Source: Streptomyces sp. NBC_01669
GTDB taxonomy: Bacteria; Actinomycetota; Actinomycetes; Streptomycetales; Streptomycetaceae
DNA: 64,000 bases
Direction of reading: 5' to 3'
Assembly (NCBI RefSeq): GCF_026339735.1
Contig: NZ_JAPEQG010000002.1
Coordinates: forward strand, 310,001 to 374,000
Positions 25,817-34,101 of this stretch are shown piece after piece (position 1 is the first letter of the stretch; every line of letters starts with the position of its first letter). The notes below the pieces were generated by a model that was given only the letters and a program-made list of their open reading frames with translations, was not told the DNA's origin and did not search any database. A program made the position numbers and the translations under genes.

Positions 25817-27061
25817 ATGCCCGGCAGCCCCCGGCAGCGGATCGTCATCGGCGCGGACACCTATCCGCCCGACGTCAATGGCGCCGCGAACTTCGCCCAC
25901 CGCCTGGCCATCGGGCTCGCCGGCCGAGGCCACGACGTCCACGTGATCTGTCCCTCTGCCGGCGCCGGTCCCGAGCGCGCCACGGTCGACGGGGTGACCG
26001 TGCACCGGCTCGCCTCCCACCGCACCCCGTTCCACCCCGCCTTCCGCATCAGCCTGCCCTGGCAGATCCGCGGCTCGGTCACCCGGCTGCTGGACCGGGT
26101 CGCACCCGACGTGGTCCACGTCCAGTCCCACTTCGCGGTGGGCCGGACGCTGACCGCCGCCGCCCGCCGCAAGTCCATATCGGTGGTGGCGACCAACCAC
26201 TTCATGCCGGAGAACCTCATCGGCTACACCCGCATCCCCGACCGGATCGCCGACGCCGCCTGCCGACTGGCCTGGAGCGACTTCGTGCGGGTCTTCCGTC
26301 GCGCCCAGATCGTCACCGCCCCCACCCCCCGCGCCGTACAGCTGCTGCACCAGCACGGCCTGGGCAGCACCGCCCGCGCCGTGTCGTGCGGCCTCGACCT
26401 GCACCGATTCACCCAGGCCACGGCGAAGAGAGGGGACGAGGGACTGCGCGTGCTGTTCGTGGGCCGGCTCGACGCGGAGAAGAACGTGCACGAGCTCCTG
26501 CGCGCCCTGCCGCTCCTGCCCGCAGAACTCCGGGTCACCGCGGAGATCGTGGGCGACGGATCCTGCCGCCGCGACCTGGAGGCACTCGCCCTCGAACTCG
26601 GCATCGCCGACCGCGTCACCTTCCACGGCCTGGTCAGCGACCAGGCCGTCCTGGACGCCTACGTCCGCTGCGACGTGTTCTGCATGCCCGGCACCGCCGA
26701 GCTGCAGAGCCTGGTCACCATGGAAGCCATGGCCGCCGGGAAGCCCGTCGTCGCCGCCGATGCCATGGCCCTGCCCCATCTGGTGCACCCCGGACGCAAC
26801 GGACTGCTCTTTCCGCCCGGCGACGTCCCGACCCTGGCCTCGGCCCTCGGTTCGGTCCTGGGTGACACTGAAGCCCGTATCCGCATGGGCGAGGCCAGCC
26901 GCGAGATCGTCGCCCACCACGACATCGGACGCACCCTGGACACCTTCGAAGACCTCTATCAGGAAGCGGCCGGACACCTGCGGTCGACGGTCGCCCAGCG
27001 CCTCCCGAAGGCCCGTGAGAACAGAGAACAGCATGAGTACGCAGCGCATTCTGATCGTTGA
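25817..27061 (+). CDS. GT4-family glycosyltransferase
   Basis: 414 residues. N-terminal GT-B acceptor domain: VIGADTYPPDVNGAANFAHR, then GHDVHVICPSAGAG, and NHFMPENLIGYTR. C-terminal donor domain: VLFVGRLDAEKNVHELLRAL and the EX7E-like region TMEAMAAGKPVVAADAMALP. It resembles the retaining GT4 enzymes that add mannose or glucose to phosphatidylinositol or diacylglycerol lipids. Twelve bases separate it from the transporter, and its end overlaps the response regulator start by 29 bp, so it is part of the same operon. The acceptor is not known. Confidence 0.85.
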   Translation: MPGSPRQRIVIGADTYPPDVNGAANFAHRLAIGLAGRGHDVHVICPSAGAGPERATVDGVTVHRLASHRTPFHPAFRISLPWQIRGSVTRLLDRVAPDVVHVQSHFAVGRTLTAAARRKSISVVATNHFMPENLIGYTRIPDRIADAACRLAWSDFVRVFRRAQIVTAPTPRAVQLLHQHGLGSTARAVSCGLDLHRFTQATAKRGDEGLRVLFVGRLDAEKNVHELLRALPLLPAELRVTAEIVGDGSCRRDLEALALELGIADRVTFHGLVSDQAVLDAYVRCDVFCMPGTAELQSLVTMEAMAAGKPVVAADAMALPHLVHPGRNGLLFPPGDVPTLASALGSVLGDTEARIRMGEASREIVAHHDIGRTLDTFEDLYQEAAGHLRSTVAQRLPKARENREQHEYAAHSDR

Positions 27062-27737
27062 CGACGAGCCCAAGATCCGGATGACGGTGCGCGGCTATCT
27101 GGAGGCGGACGGCTTCGAGGTCGTGGAGGCGCAGGACGGCCCGTCGGGCCTGTCCGCGGTCGTCACCGGGCAGCCCGATCTGGTCGTGCTCGACGTGATG
27201 ATGCCCGGCCTCGACGGGTTCGCGGTACTGCGCCGGATCCGCGCGACCAGCAAGGTACCGGTGATCCTGCTCACCGCCCGGGCTGAGGAGGTGGACCGGG
27301 TCATCGGCTTCACCGCGGGCAGCGACGACTACGTCACCAAGCCGTTCAGCCCGCGCGAACTCGCCCTGCGGGTACGGGCCATCCTGCGGCGCGCGGACGG
27401 CCCGCCCGAGGCCACCGAGGACCGGACGCTGCGCTTCGACGGACTGGTCATCGACCCGGACACCCGTACGGTCACTGCCGGCACCGATCGTACGGTGGAG
27501 CTCTCCGCGCTCGACTTCGACCTGCTGGTGGCCCTGGCCGGCACTCCCGGCCGGGTGTTCACCCGACGCGGGCTGATCGAGCACGTATGGGGCCGCGACT
27601 TCTTCGGCGACGAACGCGTGGTGGACGTCCACATCCGCACCTTGCGGCGCGCGCTGGGCGACGACGCGAGCGCGCCCCGCTTCGTGGGCACGGTCCGCGC
27701 CATCGGCTACCGCTTCCTCGCCCGCCCCGCCGCGTGA
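27033..27737 (+). CDS. OmpR-family response regulator
   Basis: 234 residues from ATG 27033. The receiver domain has the acidic pair DD at 10-11, phospho-acceptor D54 in VVLDVMMPG, and K in TKPFSPREL. The C-terminal winged helix carries GRVFTRRGLIEHVWG and VDVHIRTLRRALGDD. It overlaps the glycosyltransferase by 29 bp and precedes its kinase by 31 bp. It is probably autoregulated together with the envelope genes upstream. Confidence 0.95.
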   Translation: MSTQRILIVDDEPKIRMTVRGYLEADGFEVVEAQDGPSGLSAVVTGQPDLVVLDVMMPGLDGFAVLRRIRATSKVPVILLTARAEEVDRVIGFTAGSDDYVTKPFSPRELALRVRAILRRADGPPEATEDRTLRFDGLVIDPDTRTVTAGTDRTVELSALDFDLLVALAGTPGRVFTRRGLIEHVWGRDFFGDERVVDVHIRTLRRALGDDASAPRFVGTVRAIGYRFLARPAA

Positions 27738-27768
27738 CCACCCCGGTCGCCGAAAGGACTCTGACGAC

Positions 27769-28884
27769 ATGACGCTGCGCTTCCCGGCCCGCGTAGACCG
27801 GCTGGTACGGCGGCTGCCGCCCCTGCCGCTGACCATCCGCCTGGCGCTCTCCCACGTGGCGGTCCTGGTCGTGGCGCTCATGGCGATGAGCGTCGCCGCC
27901 GACACCTTCGACGTCTTCGACCGCCGCGGACTCGTCGGGCGCCCCGGGCACGTGGACTTCGACCCGCTGGTCGGGTCCGCGCTGACCGTCGGCGCGACTG
28001 CGGCGCTCGTCCTGTCCCTCGTGTTCTCCCGCTTCCTGCTACGGCCCCTGCGCCGGGTCCGCGCCGCAACCCACCGCCTCGCCGACGGACACTACGGCGA
28101 CGTCCTCGGCGTACCCCGCGAGCCGGGACTCGCCGCCCTCGTCGAGGACGTCAACCGGCTGGCGGCCGCACTCGCCGACACCGAACGGCGCCGTGCCCGC
28201 CTGGTCTCCGAGATCGCCCACGAGATGCGCACCCCCATCACCATCCTCAGCGGCCAGATCGAGGGCATCGCTGACGGCATCTTCGCCCCCGACGACGCCA
28301 TGTTCGCCTCCCTGACCGACGACCTCGCCCGGCTGCGGCGACTCGCCGACGACCTCTCCAGCCTCTCCCTGGTCGAAGAGAGCGCCTTCACCCTGCACCC
28401 CGCGCCCACCGACGTGACCGCGCTGGCCCAGGCCACCGCCGAGCGGCTGCGCCCCCAGTTCGACGACAGTCAGGTCGCGCTCCACGTGACCCCCGGCCCG
28501 CAAGTCACCACCCTGCTCGATCCGGGCCGTATCACCCAGGTGCTGGTCAACCTCCTCGGCAACGCCCTGGTCGCCTGCGACCCCGGAGGCCGGGTATCGG
28601 TCACCGTGCACACCAACCCCGACCCGACGGCCCACGTCGAGATCCGCGTCGAGGACACCGGGATCGGCATCACCGACCACGACCTGGCCCGAATCTTCGC
28701 CCGCTTCGAACGCATCGAGCACCCCGGACGACCAGCCCCCGCGGGCGGCAGCGGCATCGGCCTGACCATTGCCCGCGGCATCGCCCGAGCCCACGGCGGT
28801 GACATCAACGTCGCCTCCCTCGGCCTGGGTAGAGGCGCCACCTTCACGGTGCGTCTGCCGCTGCGGCAGACGCAGTCGGCGTAG
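27769..28884 (+). CDS. sensor histidine kinase
   Basis: 371 residues. Two membrane segments (about 27-46 and 68-90) enclose a short extracytoplasmic loop (DTFDVFDRRGLVGRPGHVDF), followed by HAMP, the H-box SEIAHEMRTPITIL (H151), N-box VLVNLLGNALVAC and G-boxes VEDTGIGI and GGSGIGLTIA. The tiny sensor loop suggests sensing at or in the membrane, as in envelope-stress kinases. Last gene of the operon; a recombinase-element end begins about 10 bp past the stop. Confidence 0.95.
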   Translation: MTLRFPARVDRLVRRLPPLPLTIRLALSHVAVLVVALMAMSVAADTFDVFDRRGLVGRPGHVDFDPLVGSALTVGATAALVLSLVFSRFLLRPLRRVRAATHRLADGHYGDVLGVPREPGLAALVEDVNRLAAALADTERRRARLVSEIAHEMRTPITILSGQIEGIADGIFAPDDAMFASLTDDLARLRRLADDLSSLSLVEESAFTLHPAPTDVTALAQATAERLRPQFDDSQVALHVTPGPQVTTLLDPGRITQVLVNLLGNALVACDPGGRVSVTVHTNPDPTAHVEIRVEDTGIGITDHDLARIFARFERIEHPGRPAPAGGSGIGLTIARGIARAHGGDINVASLGLGRGATFTVRLPLRQTQSA

Positions 28885-28894
28885 GGCAGGTGGC

Positions 28895-28960
28895 ATGTTG
28901 ACCGAACTAAATCGGCCCAAGATGCAGGTCACCGGCGGGAGTGAATCTGGCGCGGATCAT
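28895..28960. repeat. copy of the tyrosine-recombinase element end
   Basis: TGTTGACCGAACTAAAT at 28896-28912 matches, with one difference, the complement of the segment at 57734-57750. CAGGTCACCGGC a little further on also matches CAGGTCAGCGGC there. In both places this is followed by the start of a related recombinase gene. It marks one end of a second, mostly deleted copy of the same kind of element. Confidence 0.6.
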
Positions 28961-28983
28961 GGTTCTGGGGCTGTCAGTATCCC

Positions 28984-29140
28984 GGGGTGCTACTCGAACC
29001 GGGCTGTAATGTGGCCAACCTCGTCGTGCTTCCGATCGGGCGTCTGGTGGAGGCCGACGACCCCGTACAGCCGTACCGATTCACCGACGCCGACGTCAGG
29101 AGGTCGCGGCCGTCTCGGACTTCCTCAAGGACCACGATCC
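28984..29140 (+). pseudogene. N-terminal fragment of a tyrosine recombinase
   Basis: The frame reads EPGCNVANLVVLPIGRLVEA then DDPVQPYRFTDAD. After a one-base shift the next frame gives GQEVAAVSDFLKDHD. This parallels the opening of the intact recombinase at 56399-57688 (LSAFVLPEIGKLCKTGDPWE, PYRLMDPAGDPVEPVALFFK). Only about 50 residues remain before ricin-type sequence takes over. Confidence 0.6.
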
Positions 29141-29400
29141 GCCAGTCCGACAAGTGCCTGACCGCCACCGCGAACGGGAGGACCAACCTCACCGACTGCG
29201 ACGACACCCCCGCGCAGACCTGGCAGCCCGGAACCGACGGTTCCCTGCTCAACCCGGCATCCGGCCGCTGCCTGACCGTCCCCGGCTCGGACATCGCCAA
29301 CGGAACCCCGGCGGAACTCGGGGACTGCGACGGCACGGTCAACCAGAAGTGGCAGGTGCCCAGCTTCGTCCCGCCGCACCAGCTCAAGATCGGCGGCTCA
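29136..29400 (+). pseudogene. ricin-type lectin domain fragment
   Basis: SDKCLTATANGRTNLTDCDD, WQPGTDGSLLNPASGRCLTV and LGDCDGTVNQKWQVPSF carry the QxW and paired-cysteine pattern of ricin B-type carbohydrate-binding domains. These usually follow a secreted glycoside hydrolase; no catalytic domain or signal peptide is present. It is an orphaned 3' fragment. Confidence 0.65.
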
Positions 29401-29438
29401 GGGGTCATCAAGCCCGGCTCCACAACCACCGTGACAAC

Positions 29439-29555
29439 CACACCCGCGACGTCATGCATGTCGCCACGGCTATCAGGTACGACGCAAGGTTCTTCGTTAC
29501 CAACGACGAGCAGATACAGAAGCGCTCCGATGCGCTTGCCGAATACTTCGACTGA
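29439..29555 (+). pseudogene. PIN-domain (VapC-like) C-terminal fragment
   Basis: The last 38 codons read HTRDVMHVATAIRYDARFFV then TNDEQIQKRSDALAEYFD. The DVMHVATA...FFVTND pattern is the C-terminal half of PIN-type RNases, including the conserved aspartate of D(V)xH and TND. The N-terminal half is absent. Confidence 0.55.
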
Positions 29556-29689
29556 CCCACACCACCGAGAGACCCCGGACGCCGAGCACCACCTCACCGC
29601 GTTCGGCACCGGTGAATCACATGTACGGGGGTTGTTGTGGCGGTCTGAACAGACAAACCGCCACGGCGGGCCTGGCGCGACGGGCGAGT

Positions 29690-29794
29690 CGGGGGGAGAC
29701 CACGACGCCCGGCCGGCGTGACGGCGGTGGCGTGGTGTTCGCCTTTGCCCACGTCCAGACCGAGGAAGGCACCGATGTCGCTGATGTCGATCAC
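29690..29794 (-). pseudogene. IS110-family transposase N-terminal remnant
   Basis: From a GTG at 29794 the frame reads IDISDIGAFLGLDVGKGEHH followed by ATAVTPAG, the DEDD-domain opening of IS110 transposases (D in GLDVGK). Family similarity is lost about 30 residues in. The serine-recombinase-like C-terminal domain is missing. Confidence 0.7.
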
Positions 29795-30230
29795 GCGCTT
29801 CCTCCGGTCGTCCTCACCCGGCCGTCCCACGGCAGCGATCGCCACATCCACATTACGAAGAGCCTCCCGACCTGCAAAAAGGCCGGTGGTCATTACCCCT
29901 AATCAGCGGTCTGTCGATGCCTCCGGAGCCGGTGACACCACCCCCCAAGACATGCGATCGACAGGGGGAGAAAGTCATGCCAACTCCGGAGGCCGGGCGC
30001 CCCATTGCGGGGCCACCAAAACGGTAATGGGGGGCCGGTGGGCACGTCTTCCCGGACCGGGGCACGCTGGGAAGGTGAAGATGGGCGGCGCTGGCCGCTA
30101 CCGGGTTCGCCTGCGCGGGACTCGTCAGGCAACTGCACCGTGCCGGGTATCTGGCGCCGAAGCCGGTCCCCGTGCCGGGATGAGGCGACGTGCCGGGGAC
30201 GCCTGGCCACGAGGGCTCGGCCCCGGTACC
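29795..30230. other. non-coding stretch beside an IS110 remnant
   Basis: No gene is seen. In intact IS110 elements the region upstream of the transposase encodes the bridge RNA, so part of 29795-30000 may be a decayed bridge-RNA locus. Several dyads (for example CTCCGGAG...CTCCGGAG near 29920-29990) are present, but nothing decisive. Confidence 0.4.
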
Positions 30231-30602
30231 TCAGCCGACCGCGGGCGCGGGGATGTCGCGCAGCCCCAGCCGTAGGTGCTCGACGTGGTAGAGGGCCTGC
30301 TCCAGGAGTTCGGCGACGTGGTTGTCGTAGAGCGCGTAGATGACCGACCGGCCCTGACGCTCACCCGTGACCAGGCCGAGGTTGCGCAGCAGGCGCAGCT
30401 GGTGGGAACAGGCGGACTGTTCCATGCCCACGGCGTCGGCCAGTTCGGTGGCTGCGCACGGGCCCTCCTGCAGGCGGGCCAGGATCCTCAGCCGCGAAGG
30501 TGTGGCCAGGGCCTGGAGGGTGGCGGCCACGTCGGCGGCACCAACCGATTCCAGGCGCTCGCGTGCGGTGGCGGTGGTGTTGGCGTCAGCTCCGTGGCCC
30601 AT
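30231..30602 (-). CDS. ArsR/SmtB-family metal-responsive repressor
   Basis: 123 residues from the ATG at 30602. Winged helix-turn-helix: LATPSRLRILARLQEGPC, then TELADAVGMEQSACSHQLRL. The C-terminal helix carries DNHVAELLEQALYHVEHLRLG, the DxH...HxxH (alpha-5) metal site of Zn, Ni and Co sensors such as SmtB, CzrA and NmtR. It is divergent from a P1B-type ATPase with a perfect dyad between them (30619-30646). By analogy it represses the ATPase operon and itself until metal binds. Confidence 0.9.
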   Translation of the reverse strand: MGHGADANTTATARERLESVGAADVAATLQALATPSRLRILARLQEGPCAATELADAVGMEQSACSHQLRLLRNLGLVTGERQGRSVIYALYDNHVAELLEQALYHVEHLRLGLRDIPAPAVG

Positions 30603-30618
30603 GCCCGTTATCCTACGG

Positions 30619-30646
30619 ACATGAAGACATGAATGTGTCTTCATGT
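30619..30646. promoter_or_regulatory. ArsR/SmtB-type operator
   Basis: Perfect 11-bp inverted repeat ACATGAAGACA (30619-30629) and TGTCTTCATGT (30636-30646) around a 6-bp spacer. It lies in the divergent region between the repressor (start 30602) and the ATPase (start 30730). ArsR/SmtB repressors bind imperfect 12-2-12-like dyads in this position, so it is the likely shared operator. Confidence 0.8.
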
Positions 30647-30729
30647 GTTCCTGTACGGTGGAGGGGTGGCATGGGCTTGTCCCGGCTGCTGCCATCTCGT
30701 CATGCCGTCGTAAAGGACCCTCGTCTCCC

Positions 30730-32709
30730 ATGCCCTCTACCTTGACCGCGCCCTCAACAGACCGGGCCGCGGCCCCGCGCGAAGGCGGTGCACCCCGCCG
30801 CTGCACCCGGGTCTTCGCCCTGCCCGAGGCGCGCTGGGCCGCTGCGGCCACCATCCTCTTCCTGATCGCGCTCCCGCTGCAGCTGACCGGTGCCCCTGCG
30901 TGGGCGTGGGGACCGCTGTACGCGCTGTCGTATGCGACCGGTGGCTGGGAGCCGGGGTGGGCGGGCTTGCAGGCGCTGAAGGACAAGACCCTCGACGTCG
31001 ACCTGTTGATGATCGTGGCGGCACTCGGGGCGGCGGCGATCGGTCAGGTGATGGACGGCGCGCTGCTGATCGTCATCTTCGCCACTTCGGGCGCGCTGGA
31101 GGCGCTCGCCACCGCGCGGACGGCCGACTCCGTGCGAGGACTGCTGGACCTGTCACCCGCCAAGGCCACCCGCCTCGACACCGACGGAAGCGAAGTGATC
31201 GTCCCCGTCGAGGAACTCGCGGTCGGAGACACCATTCTCGTAAGGCCCGGTGAGCGAGTCGGCGCCGACGGCCGCGTCCTGGACGGCGCGAGCGACGTCG
31301 ACCAGGCGACCATCACCGGCGAGCCGCTGCCGGTCGCCAAGGAGGTGGGCGACGAGGTCTTCGCCGGCACCCTCAACGGCACCGGCGCGCTGCGGGTGCG
31401 GGTGGAGCGGGACGCCTCCGACTCGGTGATCGCCCGGATCGTGCGCATGGTGGAGGAGGCGTCCGAGACCAAAGCGCCCACCCAGCTGTTCATCGAGAAG
31501 GTCGAGCAGCGCTACTCGCTCGGCATGGTCGCCGCGACCCTGGCCGTCTTCCTCGTCCCCCTCGCCTTCGGCGCGGAGCTGACCAGTTCACTGCTGCGCG
31601 CGATGACCTTCATGATCGTCGCCTCGCCGTGCGCGGTCGTCCTCGCCACCATGCCGCCGCTGCTGTCGGCGATCGCCAACGCCGGACGCCACGGTGTGCT
31701 GGTCAAGTCCGCGGTGGTCATGGAGCGCCTCGGCGAGACCGACGCGGTCGCGCTCGACAAGACCGGCACGCTGACCGAAGGCACGCCGCGCGTCACGGAT
31801 GCCCGCCCGCTCACCGGATCGGGACTGGACGAGAACGAGGTGCTGACTCTTGCGGCGGCAGCCGAGCACCCGAGCGAGCACCCGCTGGCCCGCGCCGTCG
31901 TGGACGCAGCGCGCGAGCGCGGGCTCGACCTCCCTGTGGCGGAGGACTTCGACTCCACGCCCGGGATCGGGGTGACCGCATCCGTCGGCGGGCGGGTGGT
32001 CGCGGTCGGCGCACCGGCACGGCTGCTGGACGGATCCTCGGACGCATACTCCGCGCGGGCGGCCGTCGTCGCGCGCGAACTGGAGGACAGCGGCCGGACC
32101 GCTGTTCTTGTCACCGTGGATGGCGCCCCTGTCGGACTGCTCGCCATTGCCGACCGACTGCGCGCCGACGCCACCGCGACCGTGGCCTCGCTGACGTCCC
32201 TCACCGGGGCCGCGCCCGTGCTGCTGACCGGCGACAACCCCCGCGCCGCCGCCCGCCTGGCCGCCGAGGTCGGCATTGGCGACGTGCGGGCAGGGTTGCT
32301 GCCGCAGCACAAGGTCGACGTGGTCAAGGAACTGGAGGATGCAGGCCGCAGGGTGATGGTCGTCGGCGACGGCGTCAACGACGCCCCTGCCCTGGCGGCC
32401 GCCCACACCGGCGTCGCCATGGGCCGGGCAGGATCCGACCTCGCGCTGGAGACCGCCGACGCGGTGATCGTCCGCGATGAACTCCGTACGGTCCCCGCCG
32501 TGATCGCGCTGTCCCGCAGGGCCCGCCAGCTGGTCGCGCAGAATCTGATCATTGCGGGCGTCTTCATCGCCTGCCTGGTCGCCTGGGACCTGATCGGCAC
32601 CCTGCCACTCCCGCTCGGCGTGGCCGGCCACGAAGGGTCCACCGTCATCGTCGGCCTCAACGGACTGCGGCTGCTGCGCGAGGCGGCATGGAAACGGGCA
32701 GTCCAGTGA
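30730..32709 (+). CDS. P1B-4-type metal-exporting ATPase (Co/Ni/Fe/Zn class)
   Basis: 659 residues from the ATG at 30730. Core P-type motifs: TITGEP (~194), phosphorylated DKTGTLT (~343) and hinge GDGVNDAP (~546). Substrate class is given by SPC in FMIVASPCAVVLATMPP (~299) and HEGST (~634) in the last membrane segment, the P1B-4 signature (CoaT/CtpD group). There is no N-terminal metal-binding CxxC domain, as expected for P1B-4. The stop overlaps the start of the ferredoxin-like gene, and the ArsR operator lies upstream. Likely exports surplus divalent metal, with Co2+, Ni2+ or Fe2+ the usual candidates. Confidence 0.9.
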   Translation: MPSTLTAPSTDRAAAPREGGAPRRCTRVFALPEARWAAAATILFLIALPLQLTGAPAWAWGPLYALSYATGGWEPGWAGLQALKDKTLDVDLLMIVAALGAAAIGQVMDGALLIVIFATSGALEALATARTADSVRGLLDLSPAKATRLDTDGSEVIVPVEELAVGDTILVRPGERVGADGRVLDGASDVDQATITGEPLPVAKEVGDEVFAGTLNGTGALRVRVERDASDSVIARIVRMVEEASETKAPTQLFIEKVEQRYSLGMVAATLAVFLVPLAFGAELTSSLLRAMTFMIVASPCAVVLATMPPLLSAIANAGRHGVLVKSAVVMERLGETDAVALDKTGTLTEGTPRVTDARPLTGSGLDENEVLTLAAAAEHPSEHPLARAVVDAARERGLDLPVAEDFDSTPGIGVTASVGGRVVAVGAPARLLDGSSDAYSARAAVVARELEDSGRTAVLVTVDGAPVGLLAIADRLRADATATVASLTSLTGAAPVLLTGDNPRAAARLAAEVGIGDVRAGLLPQHKVDVVKELEDAGRRVMVVGDGVNDAPALAAAHTGVAMGRAGSDLALETADAVIVRDELRTVPAVIALSRRARQLVAQNLIIAGVFIACLVAWDLIGTLPLPLGVAGHEGSTVIVGLNGLRLLREAAWKRAVQ

Positions 32710-33104
32710 GCCACCGACACAAGGATTCCACGCAGGCAGAGCCCCGGTGCACGGTCACCGTGTGCCGGGGCTGCTGCTGCGGCACGGACAAGATCCCCGG
32801 CGTCGACCACGCCGCCCAACTCGCCGCTCTCAAGACCGAACTGGCATCAAACGCCCGGGTCCGGGCAGTGAACTGCCTCGACGCCTGCGAGCAGGCCAAC
32901 GTCGTCGTCGTACAGCCCTCAACGGCTGGACGGGCCGCGGGCGGGCGCCCGGTCTGGCTCGGGCTGGTCAACGCCCCGGACGCGGCCGCCGACATCGCGG
33001 CCTGGGTACGCGCCGGAGGACCGGGCCTCGCCGAGACGCCCGAGATCCTCGACCTGTACGCGTTCGGGCCGTCGCGCCGGGTGCGGCGGGCCATCGAGGA
33101 CTGA
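32706..33104 (+). CDS. thioredoxin-fold [2Fe-2S] ferredoxin-like protein
   Basis: 132 residues; the GTG at 32706 overlaps the ATPase stop (GTGA). Cysteines lie in VTVCRGCCCGTDK and VNCLDACEQANVVVV, the spacing of the shethna-type/thioredoxin-like [2Fe-2S] ferredoxins. The remainder (RPVWLGLVNAPDAAADIAAW) continues the fold. Translational coupling suggests it works with metal export or guards Fe-S status under metal stress; that is inference. Confidence 0.8.
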   Translation: MSHRHKDSTQAEPRCTVTVCRGCCCGTDKIPGVDHAAQLAALKTELASNARVRAVNCLDACEQANVVVVQPSTAGRAAGGRPVWLGLVNAPDAAADIAAWVRAGGPGLAETPEILDLYAFGPSRRVRRAIED

Positions 33105-33127
33105 GCGCGCTCGGCCGACCCGCCTTC

Positions 33128-34069
33128 TCATCGGGTGTGCAGTGCGTCGGCCAGATAGTCGTGGCTGTGCCGCCAGCCGTTCGGCCCCGGTACGGCGTCC
33201 ACGAGGTGCGGGTGCCCATCGCGCAGGTTGGTGTGCTCGTGCTCGACGACCAGCCGATTCTTCGTCGGCCACAGACGCACCGCCAATAGTCCGGCCGTCA
33301 GGGCGATCGCACCCAGTGCGACCACCGCCGACTGCAGCCCCGCCTCCGCGCCCAGCCATCCGGCCAGCGGGTATGTCAGCAGCCAGCAGCTGTGCGAGAG
33401 GGAGAACTGGGCGGCGAACGCCGACGTGCGCTCCTCGGGCGGCGTGGAGCGGCGGATCAGCCGACCGGTCGGCGTGAGGACCATCGAGCAGGCGGCGCCG
33501 AACGCCGCCCAGATGAACAGCAGCGCGGGCCACTGCCAGCCGCCGCTCCCGGCCGCTGTGACGGCGCCGAGCGCGGCGAAGACCAGCGTGAGCAGCAAGG
33601 CACCGCGCAGCATCACCGCGCGGTCCGAGACCCGGTCCAGAACGCGGGGCAGAATCAGCGTCACGATCATCGAACCGCCTCCGTATGCGCCCAACGCCAG
33701 CGACACGAGCAGATCAGCGTCGCGCGCCGTTCCGAAACTGGCCAGGGCCACGCAATAGGCCATCCCAGCACAGCAAACCTCGCTGGCCAGGAGGAGTTCT
33801 CCGAGGCGCTCACGGAACTCGGTCCGGCGGGAGACAGCCACGAGCCATGCCGCAGTCCTCCGTTCCCGCCAGCCGCCCTCAAGAAGAGTGGCGATCTCAT
33901 CCGCGGTGATGAGTCCCGCATCCTCGCAGAGATCTCGCATGAATCGGTCGTACTCAGGACTTCGCATGCGCAGCAAGCTGCCGCCGAGCTTCAGGTAGCG
34001 CCGCTCGGGCGTGACATAGCGGCGAACCAGGGCCAGCAGCTCAGCATCGTCGTGGGGATGGCATATCAC
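33128..34069 (-). CDS. in-frame fusion: DUF6000 N-terminus with C-terminal half of an MFS transporter
   Basis: 313 residues from a GTG at 34069. Residues 1-~115 (AELLALVRRYVTPERRYLKL, GGWRERRTAAWLVAVSRRTE, AGMAYCVALASFGTARDADL) form most of a soluble DUF6000 protein. From there it becomes membrane protein: SLALGAYGGGSMIVTLILPR, WAAFGAACSMVLTPTGRLIR and LSHSCWLLTYPLAGWLGAEA, helices 7-12 of an MFS permease. The two halves belong to unrelated families, so a deletion near 33725 has fused them. Whether the hybrid is made or functions is doubtful. Confidence 0.7.
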   Translation of the reverse strand: MICHPHDDAELLALVRRYVTPERRYLKLGGSLLRMRSPEYDRFMRDLCEDAGLITADEIATLLEGGWRERRTAAWLVAVSRRTEFRERLGELLLASEVCCAGMAYCVALASFGTARDADLLVSLALGAYGGGSMIVTLILPRVLDRVSDRAVMLRGALLLTLVFAALGAVTAAGSGGWQWPALLFIWAAFGAACSMVLTPTGRLIRRSTPPEERTSAFAAQFSLSHSCWLLTYPLAGWLGAEAGLQSAVVALGAIALTAGLLAVRLWPTKNRLVVEHEHTNLRDGHPHLVDAVPGPNGWRHSHDYLADALHTR

Positions 34070-34101
34070 ACGGCCGATCCTGCCTCGCTGGTGCGCAACT
34101 A

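Noticed and set aside
24410..27073. A very long open frame (about 887 codons) on the minus strand
   Set aside because: It is antisense to three well-recognised genes and has the G/R/D-rich composition of a high-GC shadow frame.
24276..28884. Considered as part of a natural-product gene cluster
   Set aside because: No polyketide synthase, peptide synthetase, terpene or other core biosynthetic gene is present in the window.
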